Counted from the first letter of the stretch, positions 1 through 8,508 are shown. The stretch: DNA of 64,000 nucleotides from Micromonospora eburnea (GCF_900090225.1 NZ_FMHY01000002.1:5270001-5334000); one strand, 5' to 3'. Notes: a model not told the origin generated them from the sequence alone. Translations and numbers: made by a program.

Positions 1-112
1 GGCCGGTGACCACCACGCTGAAGCGCGACGCGCCCTGTTTGTGGAGCGACAACGTCCCGCCGACCAGCACCCCGGCCAGGATCAGCAGCAAAGTCGGCAG
101 CGCCCTGCCCAT
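1..112 (-). CDS. Small membrane protein of the his operon (truncated by window edge)
   Basis: Only the N-terminal 37 codons are present; the gene runs off the left edge. It begins MGRALPTLLLILAGVLVGG, a short basic start followed by a hydrophobic stretch that looks like one membrane helix or an uncleaved signal anchor. Its ATG shares one base with the hisB stop (TGATG), so it is translationally coupled to hisB. Streptomyces his operons carry a small membrane ORF at the same place between hisB and hisH. Function is unknown; a real gene is likely because of the coupling and hydrophobic pattern. Confidence 0.6.
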   Translation of the reverse strand, partial: MGRALPTLLLILAGVLVGGTLSLHKQGASRFSVVVTG

Positions 113-723
113 CACAACGCACCCTTCGTGCTGGGAATCGCGCCCTGCGCGCGCGGATCGACCGCGGTGGCCTCGCGCAACGCCCGGGAGACCGCCTTGA
201 ACTGGGCCTCGACCACGTGATGGGCGTCCGGGTGGCCACCGGGACGGGCGGCCCGCAGCACGTCGACGTGCAGGGTGACCCGGGCGGCCTGACCGAACGA
301 CTCCCAGATGTGCCGGGTCATGCTGGTCGGATAGACCGGCCCGATGTACGGCGCGAGCGCGGGCTCGTCGTGCACCACGTACGGCCGCCCGGAGAGGTCG
401 ACGGCGGCCCGGACCAGGACCTCGTCCATCGGGACGGTGGCCGAGCCGTACCGCCGGATGCCGGCCTTGTCGCCGAGCGCCCGGTCGAACGCGGCGCCCA
501 GGGCCAGCGCGGTGTCCTCCATGGTGTGGTGCGCGTCGATCTCCAGGTCGCCGACGGTGTGCACGGTGAGGTCGAAGCCGCCGTGCCGGGCGATCTGGTT
601 GAGCATGTGGTCGTAGAAGCCGATGCCGGTGCTGATCTCGGCTCGACCGGTGCCGTCGAGGTCGAGCTCGACGAGGACCTTGGTCTCCTTGGTGACCCGC
701 TCGATCCGGGCGGTGCGACTCAT
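112..723 (-). CDS. hisB: Imidazoleglycerol-phosphate dehydratase
   Basis: Cytoplasmic manganese enzyme that dehydrates imidazole glycerol phosphate to imidazole acetol phosphate in histidine synthesis. The 203-residue length fits the monofunctional bacterial family. Two metal-binding histidine motifs are visible: HHTMEDTALALG near residue 65 and HHVVEAQFKA near residue 167, plus GFYDHMLNQIARHGGFDL near residue 34. It lies third in the hisD-hisC-hisB order; its ATG overlaps the stop of a 14-codon micro-ORF that begins at the hisC stop. The stop shares a base with the next membrane gene. Confidence 0.97.
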   Translation of the reverse strand: MSRTARIERVTKETKVLVELDLDGTGRAEISTGIGFYDHMLNQIARHGGFDLTVHTVGDLEIDAHHTMEDTALALGAAFDRALGDKAGIRRYGSATVPMDEVLVRAAVDLSGRPYVVHDEPALAPYIGPVYPTSMTRHIWESFGQAARVTLHVDVLRAARPGGHPDAHHVVEAQFKAVSRALREATAVDPRAQGAIPSTKGAL

Positions 724-764
724 CGGTTGCCTTTCGGTCGCGGCTGCGGGGCTCGCGAGCTCAC
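720..764 (-). other. Putative bridging micro-ORF between hisC and hisB (14 codons)
   Basis: A GTG overlapping the hisC TGA opens a 14-codon frame (VSSRAPQPRPKGNR) whose own TGA overlaps the hisB ATG, so a ribosome leaving hisC could stay on the message until hisB. Most of it lies in the dispersed repeat copy at 738-775. No protein function is claimed; the arrangement suggests translational coupling. Confidence 0.45.
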
Positions 765-775
765 TCCTCGCGCTC
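738..775. repeat. Dispersed 38-bp GC-rich repeat, copy 1
   Basis: This stretch matches 25687-25724 at all but about three central positions; the first 23 bases and the last 12 are identical. It contains the palindrome GCTCGCGAGC and covers the hisC stop codon. Copy 2 sits inside the murE coding sequence. Confidence 0.8.
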
Positions 776-1849
776 CCACTGAATCATCTCCATGGCGGAA
801 AGGAAGGCGTCGGTCTCGGCGGGGGTGCCGGCGGTGACCCGCAGCCAGCCGGGCAGGCCGACGTCGCGGACCAGCACACCGGCGTCGAGCAGGGTACGCC
901 AGGCGGCGGCCTGGTCGCCGCCGACGGAGAAGAGCACGAAGTTGGCGTCGCTGTCGGCGACCCGGTGGCCCCGGGCGCGCAGCTCCGCCACGATCCGGTC
1001 GCGCTGCCGCATGATCGCCGCGACCGTGCCGAGCAGCGCGTCGCGGTGCGCCAGCGCCGCGCGGGCGGCGGCCTGGGTGAGCGCGGAGAGGTGGTACGGC
1101 AGCCGGACGAGCTGCACCGCCCGCACCACGGCCGGGTCGGCGGCCAGGTAGCCGAGCCGGCCGCCGGCGAAGCCGAACGCCTTGCTCATCGTCCGGGTGA
1201 CCACCAGCCGGGGGTGGTCGGGCAGCACGGCGAGCGCGCTGACCGTGCCCGGCCGGGCGAACTCGGCGTACGCCTCGTCCACGATCACCATGCCGGGCGC
1301 CTCGTCGAGCACGGCGGCGACCACGGCCGGGTCGAGCGCGGTGCCGGTCGGGTTGTTCGGCGAGCAGAGGAAGACCACGTCCGGCCGGTGCGCGCGGACC
1401 TGGGCGACCGCGTCGGCCGCGGTCAGCCCGAAGTCCACGCCACGCTCGGCCGGGAGCCAGCCGGTGCCGGTGCCGAGCGCCAGCAGCGGGTGCATCGAGT
1501 ACGCCGGGGTGAAGCCGAGCGCCGTGCGCCCGGGACCGCCGAACGCCTGGAGCAGCTGCTGCTGGATCTCGTTGGAGCCGTTGGCCGCCCAGACCTGGTC
1601 GACGGTGAGCCCGTGGCCCAGGTAGGCCGCCAGGTCGGCGCGGAGCGCCACGGCGTCCCGGTCCGGGTAGCGGTTGAGGTCGCGCAGCTCGGCCGCGAGG
1701 GCCTTGGCGATCGCGTCCACCACCGGCTCCGGCACCGGGTAGGAGTTCTCGTTGGTGTTCAGCCGGACCGGCACGTCGAGCTGCGGCGCCCCGTACGGCG
1801 TGAGCCCGCGCAGGTCGTCCCGGATCGGCAGGTCCGCCAGCGTGGTCAT
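761..1849 (-). CDS. hisC: Histidinol-phosphate aminotransferase
   Basis: PLP-dependent class I/II aminotransferase that converts imidazole acetol phosphate and glutamate to histidinol phosphate. Visible marks are LNTNENSYPVPEPV near the N-terminus, ANGSNEIQQQLLQAFGGPGR, SPNNPTGTALDP, VDEAYAEF and the lysine motif TRTMSKAFGFAGGRLGY. I start at the ATG of MTTLADLPIRDDL because family members begin at this point. A GTG at 1909, overlapping the hisD stop, is in frame and would add 20 residues beginning SERGEG; that extension resembles the dispersed SER repeat, so translation may begin there by coupling. Confidence 0.96.
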   Translation of the reverse strand: MTTLADLPIRDDLRGLTPYGAPQLDVPVRLNTNENSYPVPEPVVDAIAKALAAELRDLNRYPDRDAVALRADLAAYLGHGLTVDQVWAANGSNEIQQQLLQAFGGPGRTALGFTPAYSMHPLLALGTGTGWLPAERGVDFGLTAADAVAQVRAHRPDVVFLCSPNNPTGTALDPAVVAAVLDEAPGMVIVDEAYAEFARPGTVSALAVLPDHPRLVVTRTMSKAFGFAGGRLGYLAADPAVVRAVQLVRLPYHLSALTQAAARAALAHRDALLGTVAAIMRQRDRIVAELRARGHRVADSDANFVLFSVGGDQAAAWRTLLDAGVLVRDVGLPGWLRVTAGTPAETDAFLSAMEMIQWEREE

Positions 1850-1905
1850 GCCGCCGGCCGGAGGCCGGTCGGGGCGGAGGCTCGCGGTTCCCTCGCCGCG
1901 CTCGC

Positions 1906-3228
1906 TCACGAGGTCTCCCCCGGGAACCGGACGCTGACCGCCTGGCCGTGCGCCGGCAGGTCCTCCACGCCGGCCAGGGTGACCACGTGCGGGGCCACCT
2001 CGCGCAGCGCGTCCCGGGTGTATTCCACCAGGTGAATGCCGCGCAGGAAGGACTGCACGGAGAGCCCCGAGGAGTGCCGGGCGCAGCCGCCGGTGGGCAG
2101 CACGTGGTTGGAACCGGCGCAGTAGTCGCCGAGCGACACCGGCGACCAGGCGCCGACGAAGATCGCCCCGGCGTTGCGTACCCGCATCGCCCAGTCGCGG
2201 GCGTGCTCGGTCTGGATCTCCAGGTGCTCGGCCGCGTACGCGTCGACCACCCGCAGGCCCGCCTCCAGGTCGTCGACGAGGACGACGCCGCTCTGCTCGC
2301 CGCGCAGCGCGGTGGAGATCCGCTCGGCGTGCTTGGCCGCCGGCACCTGTCGGGCCAGCTCCGCGTCGACCGCGTCGGCGAGCGTCAGGGACGGGGTGAC
2401 CAGCACGCTGGCGGCGAGCGGGTCGTGCTCAGCCTGGCTGATCAGGTCGGCGGCGACGTGCGCCGGGTCGGCGGTGTCGTCGGCGAGGATGGCGATCTCG
2501 GTGGGGCCGGCCTCGGCGTCGATGCCGACCACCCCGCGCAGCAACCGCTTGGCGGCGGTGACCCAGATGTTGCCCGGGCCGGTGACCAGGTCGACCGGAG
2601 CGCAGCGCTCGGCCCCGGCCGGGTCGACGGCCGCCCCGTACGCCAGCATGGCCACCGCCTGGGCACCGCCGACCGCGTAGACCTCGTCGACGCCGAGCAG
2701 CGCGCAGGCCGCGAGGACCCGCGGGTCGGGCAGGCCGCCGTTGTCCTGTTGGGGCGGGCTGACCACCACCAGCGAACGGACCCCGGCCGCCTGGGCGGGG
2801 ACCACGTTCATCACCACGGTCGACGGGTACATGGCCAGGCCGCCGGGAACGTACAGGCCGACCCGGTCGACCGGCACCCAGCGCTCGGTCACCGTGCCGC
2901 CCGGCACCACCTGGGTGGTGTGGTCGGCGCGGCGCTGGTCGGCGTGCACCTTGCGGGCCCGGCTGATCGACTCCAGCAGCGCGGCCCGGACCTGCGGGTC
3001 GAGCGTCCCCTCGGCGGCGCGGATCGCCTCCACCGGCACCCGCAGGCACTCCGGGGAGACGCCGTCGAACCGAACACTCGCCTCCCGGATCGCCGAATAT
3101 CCATGCTCCCGGACCGCCTCCACGAGGGGGCGGATCCGCTCGACGGCCACCGACACGTCGAGCTGGGCACGGGGCAGCAGGCGGCGCGGGTCGGGGGTGC
3201 CGCCGCGCAGGTCGATCCGAGTCAACAC
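1906..3228 (-). CDS. hisD: Histidinol dehydrogenase
   Basis: Zinc enzyme performing the last two oxidations, L-histidinol to histidine, with NAD. The 440 residues match family length. Motifs seen are VPGGLAMYPSTVVMNVVPAQ, GPGNIWVTAAKR, EAGPTEIAILAD, the catalytic ISQAEHDPLAAS region and GSNHVLPTGGCARHSSGLS near the C-terminus. The gene opens the his operon. It starts with GTG only seven bases downstream of TAGACT, a -10-like hexamer, which suggests a leaderless transcript. Confidence 0.97.
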   Translation of the reverse strand: MLTRIDLRGGTPDPRRLLPRAQLDVSVAVERIRPLVEAVREHGYSAIREASVRFDGVSPECLRVPVEAIRAAEGTLDPQVRAALLESISRARKVHADQRRADHTTQVVPGGTVTERWVPVDRVGLYVPGGLAMYPSTVVMNVVPAQAAGVRSLVVVSPPQQDNGGLPDPRVLAACALLGVDEVYAVGGAQAVAMLAYGAAVDPAGAERCAPVDLVTGPGNIWVTAAKRLLRGVVGIDAEAGPTEIAILADDTADPAHVAADLISQAEHDPLAASVLVTPSLTLADAVDAELARQVPAAKHAERISTALRGEQSGVVLVDDLEAGLRVVDAYAAEHLEIQTEHARDWAMRVRNAGAIFVGAWSPVSLGDYCAGSNHVLPTGGCARHSSGLSVQSFLRGIHLVEYTRDALREVAPHVVTLAGVEDLPAHGQAVSVRFPGETS

Positions 3229-3235
3229 CCCTGCG

Positions 3236-3241
3236 AGTCTA
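3236..3241 (-). promoter_or_regulatory. -10-like hexamer of hisD (leaderless promoter)
   Basis: TAGACT stands seven bases before the hisD GTG, the spacing expected when transcription starts at the start codon. No convincing -35 box is seen upstream, where the sequence is a GC-rich inverted repeat (GGCCGGCC copies at 3244-3267). Confidence 0.45.
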
Positions 3242-3322
3242 GGCGGGCCGGCCGGGGGCCGGCCGGGGCTGCCCGCACGGCGGGACGGTGAGCCGGGACA
3301 CGTCGACCCGGCGCGGTCGGGC

Positions 3323-3328
3323 TACGCT
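3323..3328 (+). promoter_or_regulatory. -10-like hexamer of the LON-domain gene (leaderless promoter)
   Basis: TACGCT lies seven bases before the GTG at 3336, mirroring the arrangement on the opposite strand at hisD. Both divergent genes therefore look leaderless. Confidence 0.4.
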
Positions 3329-3335
3329 CGGACGC

Positions 3336-4025
3336 GTGACCGCACGGCTGCCGGTGTTTCCGCTCGGGACGGTCCTCTTTCCCGGGCTGGTCCTCCCACT
3401 GCACATCTTCGAGGAACGCTACCGGGCGCTGGTGCGCCACCTGGTCGGGCTGCCGGAGGGCGCCCCCCGGGAGTTCGGAGTGGTGGCGATCCAGGCCGGC
3501 TGGGAGGTGGCCCTCGGCGCCGGCCGGGCCGGCGGCGACGTGACCCTGCACGAGGTGGGCTGCACCGCGGAGCTGCGGCAGGTCACCGAGCTGGCCGACG
3601 GCGGCTTCGACATCGTCACGGTGGGCCGCCGGCGGTTCCGCATCGCCGAGGTCGACGAGGGCACCGCGCCGTACCTGACCGCCGAGGTGGAGTGGCTGCC
3701 CGAGCCGGCCGCCACCGACGAGGTCGCCGACCTGCTCGCCGCGCGGGTGATCTCGGTCTTCCGGCAGTACCTGAGCCTGGTCCGGCCGGACCCGCAGGAG
3801 ATCTCCGAGCAGCTCCCGGAGGATCCCACCGTGCTGTCGCACCTGGTCGCCGCCACCGCCGCGCTGACCGTCGCCGACCGGCAGCGCCTGCTCGCCATCG
3901 ACGACACCGCCGCCCGGCTGCGGGCCGAGCTGCGGCTGCTCAACCGGGAGACGGCGCTGCTGCGCCACGTCCGGGCGGTCCCGGTCCCGCTCAACGAGCT
4001 GGCGGGTCCTCCGGCGCCGAACTGA
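3336..4025 (+). CDS. LON N-terminal substrate-binding-domain protein
   Basis: Stand-alone protein of 229 residues with the LON substrate-binding domain but no AAA ATPase or Ser-Lys protease part. The domain starts at once with LPVFPLGTVLFPGLVLPLHIFEERYRALV and continues with a FGVVAIQAGWEV strand, GCTAELRQV and VGRRRFRI. The C-terminal half is helical (QYLSLVRPDPQEIS). The GTG at 3336 is chosen because the family begins right at this motif and a -10-like hexamer lies seven bases upstream; an earlier start at 3288 would add a basic, unrelated stretch. Its exact role is unknown. The 3' end overlaps the convergent gene by 35 bases. Confidence 0.9.
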   Translation: MTARLPVFPLGTVLFPGLVLPLHIFEERYRALVRHLVGLPEGAPREFGVVAIQAGWEVALGAGRAGGDVTLHEVGCTAELRQVTELADGGFDIVTVGRRRFRIAEVDEGTAPYLTAEVEWLPEPAATDEVADLLAARVISVFRQYLSLVRPDPQEISEQLPEDPTVLSHLVAATAALTVADRQRLLAIDDTAARLRAELRLLNRETALLRHVRAVPVPLNELAGPPAPN

Positions 4026-4902
4026 TCCCCGGGCCGGCCGGCGGCCAGCCGCCGAGCCCCGGGCCGGGCCAGCCGGCCTCGATCGACGGCTCCGGCTCCG
4101 GCCGCAGCGACGGCCACCGTGACCAGCCGGCCAGCAGGGTGTACGCCACGGCCACCCCGAACGCGGGCAGCAGCAGATTGCCGTACGGCACGGGCAGCAC
4201 GTGCAGGTACCAGTCCACGCCGCCGGCCCGCAGGTCGGCCGGCTTGGTGAAGGCCGCCCCGTCCGGCGCGGTGGCCAGCAGCCGGTGATAGGTGTCCAAC
4301 CCGATCCGGCGGCCGAGCTGCCAGGCCACCACGGCCGCGCCGAGGCCGCCCAGGATCCCGGCGAGCAGGCCCACCGGGCCGCGCCGGCGGCGCAGCAGGA
4401 ACCACAGCGCGATCGCGGCCAGCACCCCGAAGCCGAGCCCGAGGAGGCTGAACCAGCCGTCCGCGGCGATCGGCTGCTCCGGCTGCGACGTGGCGTAGAT
4501 GGCGCCCTCGGCGGTCTTCCGCACCGGGGTGGCCGGCGCCACGGCCGCCCAGAGCAGCCCCAGCGGCGCGCCCAGCCCGGTCAGCACGAGCGCGGCGCCG
4601 AGCGTGATCCAGACCGACCGGCCCCGGCCGGCGGTGGACGGCTCACCGGGCGCCGCCGAAACGGCGCCGGGACGCGCGAGCGGGTCCGCGCCGAGCCCGG
4701 CGACCGGGGCACCGGCAGGCACCGGCCCGGGCCCCGGCCAATCGGAGGGGTCGCCCAGGGCCGGCGGCCCGTCGACGGCCGGATGGTCGGGGGACGGCGC
4801 GGGACGGTGGCCGCCCGCCGGGCCGCCGGACGGGCGGTCGGGGGCGCCGGACGGGCCGGGAAGGTCGGCGGCCCGCTCGGGATCAGGGGTGTCCGGACTC
4901 AC
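3991..4902 (-). CDS. Proline-rich membrane protein, DUF2567-like
   Basis: 303 residues. The first ~95 are Pro/Gly/Ala-rich and likely disordered; then come about four membrane segments: SVWITLGAALVLTGLGAPLG, WFSLLGLGFGVLAAIALWFLL, VGLLAGILGGLGAAVVAWQL and LLLPAFGVAVAYTLLAGW. Between helices 3 and 4 is an extracytoplasmic loop with GLDTYHRLLATAPDGAAF and GVDWYLHVLPVPYG. The layout resembles actinobacterial DUF2567 proteins. Function unknown. It converges on the LON-domain gene and overlaps its end. Confidence 0.75.
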   Translation of the reverse strand: MSPDTPDPERAADLPGPSGAPDRPSGGPAGGHRPAPSPDHPAVDGPPALGDPSDWPGPGPVPAGAPVAGLGADPLARPGAVSAAPGEPSTAGRGRSVWITLGAALVLTGLGAPLGLLWAAVAPATPVRKTAEGAIYATSQPEQPIAADGWFSLLGLGFGVLAAIALWFLLRRRRGPVGLLAGILGGLGAAVVAWQLGRRIGLDTYHRLLATAPDGAAFTKPADLRAGGVDWYLHVLPVPYGNLLLPAFGVAVAYTLLAGWSRWPSLRPEPEPSIEAGWPGPGLGGWPPAGPGISSAPEDPPAR

Positions 4903-4943
4903 CCGGTGATCCTCTCAGGCCGCGGGCCGGTGCGGGGTGGCGG

Positions 4944-6497
4944 TCAACGGGTGAACGGCTCCAGCATCACCGCGGCGGCCTTGAGCCACGCCTGCCGGGT
5001 CTCCGCCTGGAGCTGGTGGTAGTCGATCGAGGAGCCGGTCTCCAGCGCCGGGTCGTAGGGCACCACGGCGACCGCCCGGGTACGGGTGGCGAAGTGCCGC
5101 TCCAGGTCGTCCTGCAGCCCGCTGCGCCCCGGCGTCGGGCAGGAGATCAGGGTCACCGCGTTGTCGGCCAGCTCACCCATGCCCACCTCGTGCAGCAGGT
5201 CGAGCATCCAGTCCGCGCTGAACGCCGCGTCCTCGCGCGGCACGGTGGTCACCACGAGCTGGTCGGCGGCCTGCATGACGGTACGCCAGTTCGGGCTCTC
5301 CACGTTGTTGCCGGTGTCCACGCAGACCACCTCGTGGGTACGCCGCAGCAGCTCCAACACCCGCTTGACGGTGAACTGGTCCAGCCGCTGGGCGAACCGG
5401 GGGCTCTCCTCGCCGGCCAGCACGTCGTACGAGCCGTCGGAGGCGTGCCGTAGGTAGTCGTCGAGGTGCTCCAGCAGGGTGTTGCCCTCCAGGATCTCGA
5501 TCTGGGCGAGGTCGTGGATCAGGTGCCGAATGGTGCGGGCGTGCCGGGCGCTGCCGGCCCGCAGCCCGAGGGTGCCGCGCAGCTCGTTGTCGTCCCAGGC
5601 GAGCACCCCGCGCCCGCGTACGCTCCCCACCGTCGCGGCGGCGAGCACGGTCGCGGTGGTCTTGTGCACCCCGCCCTTCGGGTTGGCGAAGGCGACCACC
5701 CGCGGGCCGCCCAGCTCGCGGCGGAGCACTCCGACGGCCCGCTCCAGCCCGTTGTCGGGCTCCGGGGCCCGCCACTCGACCCGGGCCCGCGCGGCGGGCG
5801 GGGCCGGGTAGCCGTCGGCGGCGGGCGGGGCCGGGTAGCCGTCGGCGGCGGGCGGGGCCGGGTAGCCGTCGGCGGCGGGCGGGGCCGGGTAGCCGTCAGG
5901 GGCGGGCGGGGCGGGGTAGGCCGGGGCGAGCGGGGCCGGCTCCGCGGGCCGGTGGTCCTCCGGGCGGTAGCGGCCCCGGTCCAGCAGCGCGTACCGGGAC
6001 TCCGGCGGGGACGGGTCGGCCCGGTGGCCGTTGTCGGGCAGCGCGTACCGGGCGTCCACGGAGGCGGTGCCCCGGCCGCGCGGCGCCGGCTCGGGGCCGG
6101 CCCGGTACGTCGGCTCGGCCCGCCAGGACGGCTCGGCGCGCTGTTCCGGCTCGGGGCGGTACGCCGGCGCCCCCTGGTACGGCGGCTCGGCGCCGTACCC
6201 CGGGTCGGCCCGGTAGGCGGGCTCCACCCGGTAGGCCGCCTCGGCCCGATAGGGCGGCTCGGTGCCGTACGCCGGCTCCGCGGGTGGCCGCACGGGCTGG
6301 GCCCGGCCGGTCCACCCGGTGCCGGCGCCACGCCGGGGCAGCGGCTCGGAAGGCGGTGGAGGGTACTCCTCGGCGTGGTGGTCCGCCTCGGCGTGGTGTT
6401 CCACGCCGCGACCGCCGTGCCGGGCCCGGTCGAGCAGCGCCCGCCATCGCGGTGCCGGCTCAGCCGGCCGACCCCAGCCGGTCTCGCTGCCGTCCAC
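4944..6497 (-). CDS. ParA/MinD-like ATPase with repetitive Pro-rich N-terminal region
   Basis: The C-terminal ~250 residues are a P-loop ATPase of the ParA/MinD superfamily with deviant Walker A KGGVHKTTA, a WDDNELRGTLGL switch-like segment, CVDTGNNVESPNW (Walker B region) and VTTVPREDAAFSADWML. The N-terminal half is low-complexity: irregular Tyr-Arg-Ala-Glu-Pro repeats, then four exact YPAPPAADG-type units. GTG at 6497 is preferred because GGGGAGGGG lies at good distance; an ATG at 6521 is in frame. Similar disordered-plus-ATPase proteins occur with type VII secretion (EspI-like), but no ESX genes are visible here. No ParB or parS is visible, so a chromosome-segregation role is not supported. 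Confidence 0.85.
   Translation of the reverse strand: MDGSETGWGRPAEPAPRWRALLDRARHGGRGVEHHAEADHHAEEYPPPPSEPLPRRGAGTGWTGRAQPVRPPAEPAYGTEPPYRAEAAYRVEPAYRADPGYGAEPPYQGAPAYRPEPEQRAEPSWRAEPTYRAGPEPAPRGRGTASVDARYALPDNGHRADPSPPESRYALLDRGRYRPEDHRPAEPAPLAPAYPAPPAPDGYPAPPAADGYPAPPAADGYPAPPAADGYPAPPAARARVEWRAPEPDNGLERAVGVLRRELGGPRVVAFANPKGGVHKTTATVLAAATVGSVRGRGVLAWDDNELRGTLGLRAGSARHARTIRHLIHDLAQIEILEGNTLLEHLDDYLRHASDGSYDVLAGEESPRFAQRLDQFTVKRVLELLRRTHEVVCVDTGNNVESPNWRTVMQAADQLVVTTVPREDAAFSADWMLDLLHEVGMGELADNAVTLISCPTPGRSGLQDDLERHFATRTRAVAVVPYDPALETGSSIDYHQLQAETRQAWLKAAAVMLEPFTR
5791..5898 (-). repeat. Four tandem 27-bp coding repeats in the ParA-like gene
   Basis: Four 27-base units (starts 5791, 5818, 5845, 5872), identical except for one base at the end of the fourth, encode a nine-residue Tyr-Pro-Ala-Pro-Pro unit. 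Near-perfect DNA identity indicates recent slippage or recombination, so copy number may vary between strains. Confidence 0.92.
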
Positions 6498-6639
6498 GGC
6501 TTCGCCCCTCCCCAGCACCATCGATCATTGCCTGACAGGCTACGAACGAAACCCTATTCGGACCACACCCGGCTTCGCACATTCCCCCGGTGTCCCCGTT
6601 CGCCACCACTCGGGGCGGTGGCCCGCCGACGGCAGTGTC

Positions 6640-7527
6640 TCAGGAGGTGGCAGCGGGGTTCGGCGGCCCCGTGCCGGTCGGCGACCCGCCGGAGGAGGGT
6701 GATGCTCCGCTCACCGTCGGTGCGGCTTCCGACGAATCGCCCAGCCCCGGGGCGGTCGGGTCGGCCAGTCCGGTGTCGGCCGGCGGCCGGACGACGTCCC
6801 GCTGCTCGGGCAGCGGCGGGGTGAACACGGTACGGTCCAGCCGCCGCACCTCCGGCGCGGCGTCGACCACCCGTACGCCGGGGCGGGCGGCCAGGGCCCG
6901 CAGCGCGTCCGGGGTGTCCCGGACCACGGCGGCGTACACGCAGGCGCAGCCCGACCGGTACGCGGCCGCCTCCTGGGCCGAGACCGACGCGCCGGTGTCG
7001 TACACCCGGCGCAGCTCGGCGTCGGCGGCGGCCGACGGGGCGGCGGCGCGGGCCCGGTAGTCGGCGGCCTCCCGGTCCTTACGGGTGGCCACCTCGGCCA
7101 TCCCGGCGACCACGTCGTCGGGCAGGCGCATCGCGGCGATCCGGACGATCTCGGTCTGCCGGTCGGGCAGCGGCAGCCGGGCGACCACCGCGGCGACCGG
7201 GGTGCCGCCCAGCGCCTCGGCCAACCCGGCCGGCGTCAGGTACGCCGCGAACGAGACCAGGGCCCAGTCGCCCGGCCCCGGGCTGGCCGGCGCGGCCAGG
7301 GCGGCCAGCTCGGCGGCGGCCCGGCGCTGGTAGTCCGGGATCGAGTCGCCGTCGGCCACGCCGACCCGGGTGACCTCGCCGACCGTGCGGTCCCCGACCG
7401 GCTCGCGGCGGCGCTCCCAGAGCCCGGCGGCCAGCACCGCCACCGCGCAGGCCAGCGCGATCCAGGTGAGCAGGCCGGACCGCGACGGCCGGCGCCGGGG
7501 TGGGCGCGGCGGTACGTCGGCGGACAC
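6640..7527 (-). CDS. Hypothetical membrane-anchored extracytoplasmic protein
   Basis: 295 residues. Residues 1-18 are basic and proline-rich, followed by one hydrophobic helix (SGLLTWIALACAVAVLAAGLW), consistent with an N-in signal anchor. The exported part is Ala/Arg-rich, carries CAC near residue 204 that could form a disulfide or bind a ligand, and ends in a Ser/Pro/Gly-rich tail. I do not recognise the family. The GTG start follows a GAAGGAAACG ribosome-binding site. It lies 36 bases after rluD and about 140 bases before the ParA-like gene, all on the same strand. Confidence 0.65.
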   Translation of the reverse strand: MSADVPPRPPRRRPSRSGLLTWIALACAVAVLAAGLWERRREPVGDRTVGEVTRVGVADGDSIPDYQRRAAAELAALAAPASPGPGDWALVSFAAYLTPAGLAEALGGTPVAAVVARLPLPDRQTEIVRIAAMRLPDDVVAGMAEVATRKDREAADYRARAAAPSAAADAELRRVYDTGASVSAQEAAAYRSGCACVYAAVVRDTPDALRALAARPGVRVVDAAPEVRRLDRTVFTPPLPEQRDVVRPPADTGLADPTAPGLGDSSEAAPTVSGASPSSGGSPTGTGPPNPAATS

Positions 7528-7563
7528 GGCGTTTCCTTCGTCTGGCGGGCGGGCGGGGGCGGG

Positions 7564-8508
7564 TCAGTCGCGAAGGATCTCCAGCGCCCGGGCCAGGTCG
7601 TCCGGGTAGTCGCTGACGAAGGTGACCTCCGCGCCGGTGCGCGGGTGCAGGAAGCTCAACGAGCGGGCGTGCAGCCACTGCCGGGCCAGCCCGAGCCGGG
7701 CCGAGAGCGTCGGGTCGGCGCCGTAGGTGAGATCGCCCACGCAGGGGTGCCGCAGCGTCGAGAAGTGCACCCGGATCTGGTGGGTACGCCCGGTCTCCAG
7801 CTTCACGTCGAGCAGGCTCGCCGCCGGGAACGCCTCCAGCGTGTCGTAGTGGGTGATGCTCGGCTTGCCGCCGGAGACCACCGCCCAGCGGTAGTCGTGG
7901 TGCGGGTGCCGGTCGATCGGCGCGTCGATGGTGCCGCGCAACGGATCCGGGTGGCCCTGCACCACGGCGTGGTAGCGCTTCTCCACCTCGCGGTACTTGA
8001 AGGCCCGCTTCAGCGCGGTGTACGCCGGCTCGCTCTTGGCCACCACCATGATCCCGGTGGTGCCGACGTCGAGCCGGTGCACCACGCCCTGCCGCTCGGC
8101 GGCGCCGCTGGTGGAGATCCGGTGGCCGATGGCGGCCAGCCCGCCGATCACGGTCGGGCCGGTCCAGCCGGGGCTCGGGTGGGCGGCCACCCCGACCGGC
8201 TTGTCCACCACCACGATGTCGTCGTCGGCGTGCACCACGGTCAGCCCTGGCACGGCCTGCGGCACCACGGTCGGCGGGGCGGCCGGCGCGGGCAGCGTGA
8301 CCTCCAGCCAGGAGCCGGCCTTGACCTTGTGCGAGTTGGCCCGGACCACACCGTCGACCAGCGCGTCCCCGGCGTCGACCAGGGCCGCCGCGGCCGTCCG
8401 GGAGAGCCCGAAGAGCCGGGCGACGGCCTGGTCGAGCCGCATCCCGTCGAGGCCGTCCGGGACCGGCAGGGACCGGTGGTCGCCACCCGTGGCGAAGGCG
8501 GAGGTCAT
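7564..8508 (-). CDS. rluD: 23S rRNA pseudouridine synthase, RluD family
   Basis: 314 residues. An N-terminal S4-like RNA-binding domain (MRLDQAVARLFGLSRTAAAALVDAGDALVDGV) precedes the catalytic domain with GVVHRLDVGTTGIMVVAKS, where the Asp of HRLD is the nucleophile, and GRTHQIRVHF and HPCVGDLTYG. The enzyme isomerises uridines in the helix-69 region of 23S rRNA in the E. coli homologue. The ATG overlaps the lspA stop (ATGA), the same lspA-rluD pairing seen in many bacteria. Confidence 0.93.
   Translation of the reverse strand: MTSAFATGGDHRSLPVPDGLDGMRLDQAVARLFGLSRTAAAALVDAGDALVDGVVRANSHKVKAGSWLEVTLPAPAAPPTVVPQAVPGLTVVHADDDIVVVDKPVGVAAHPSPGWTGPTVIGGLAAIGHRISTSGAAERQGVVHRLDVGTTGIMVVAKSEPAYTALKRAFKYREVEKRYHAVVQGHPDPLRGTIDAPIDRHPHHDYRWAVVSGGKPSITHYDTLEAFPAASLLDVKLETGRTHQIRVHFSTLRHPCVGDLTYGADPTLSARLGLARQWLHARSLSFLHPRTGAEVTFVSDYPDDLARALEILRD

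Noticed and set aside
3244..3267. GGCCGGCC inverted repeats between hisD and the LON-domain gene as a terminator
   Set aside because: They lie between divergent promoters, so termination makes no sense; probably GC-rich chance or an operator with no further support.
5791..5898. CRISPR-like regular repeats
   Set aside because: Units are directly adjacent with no spacers and are in frame inside a coding sequence.
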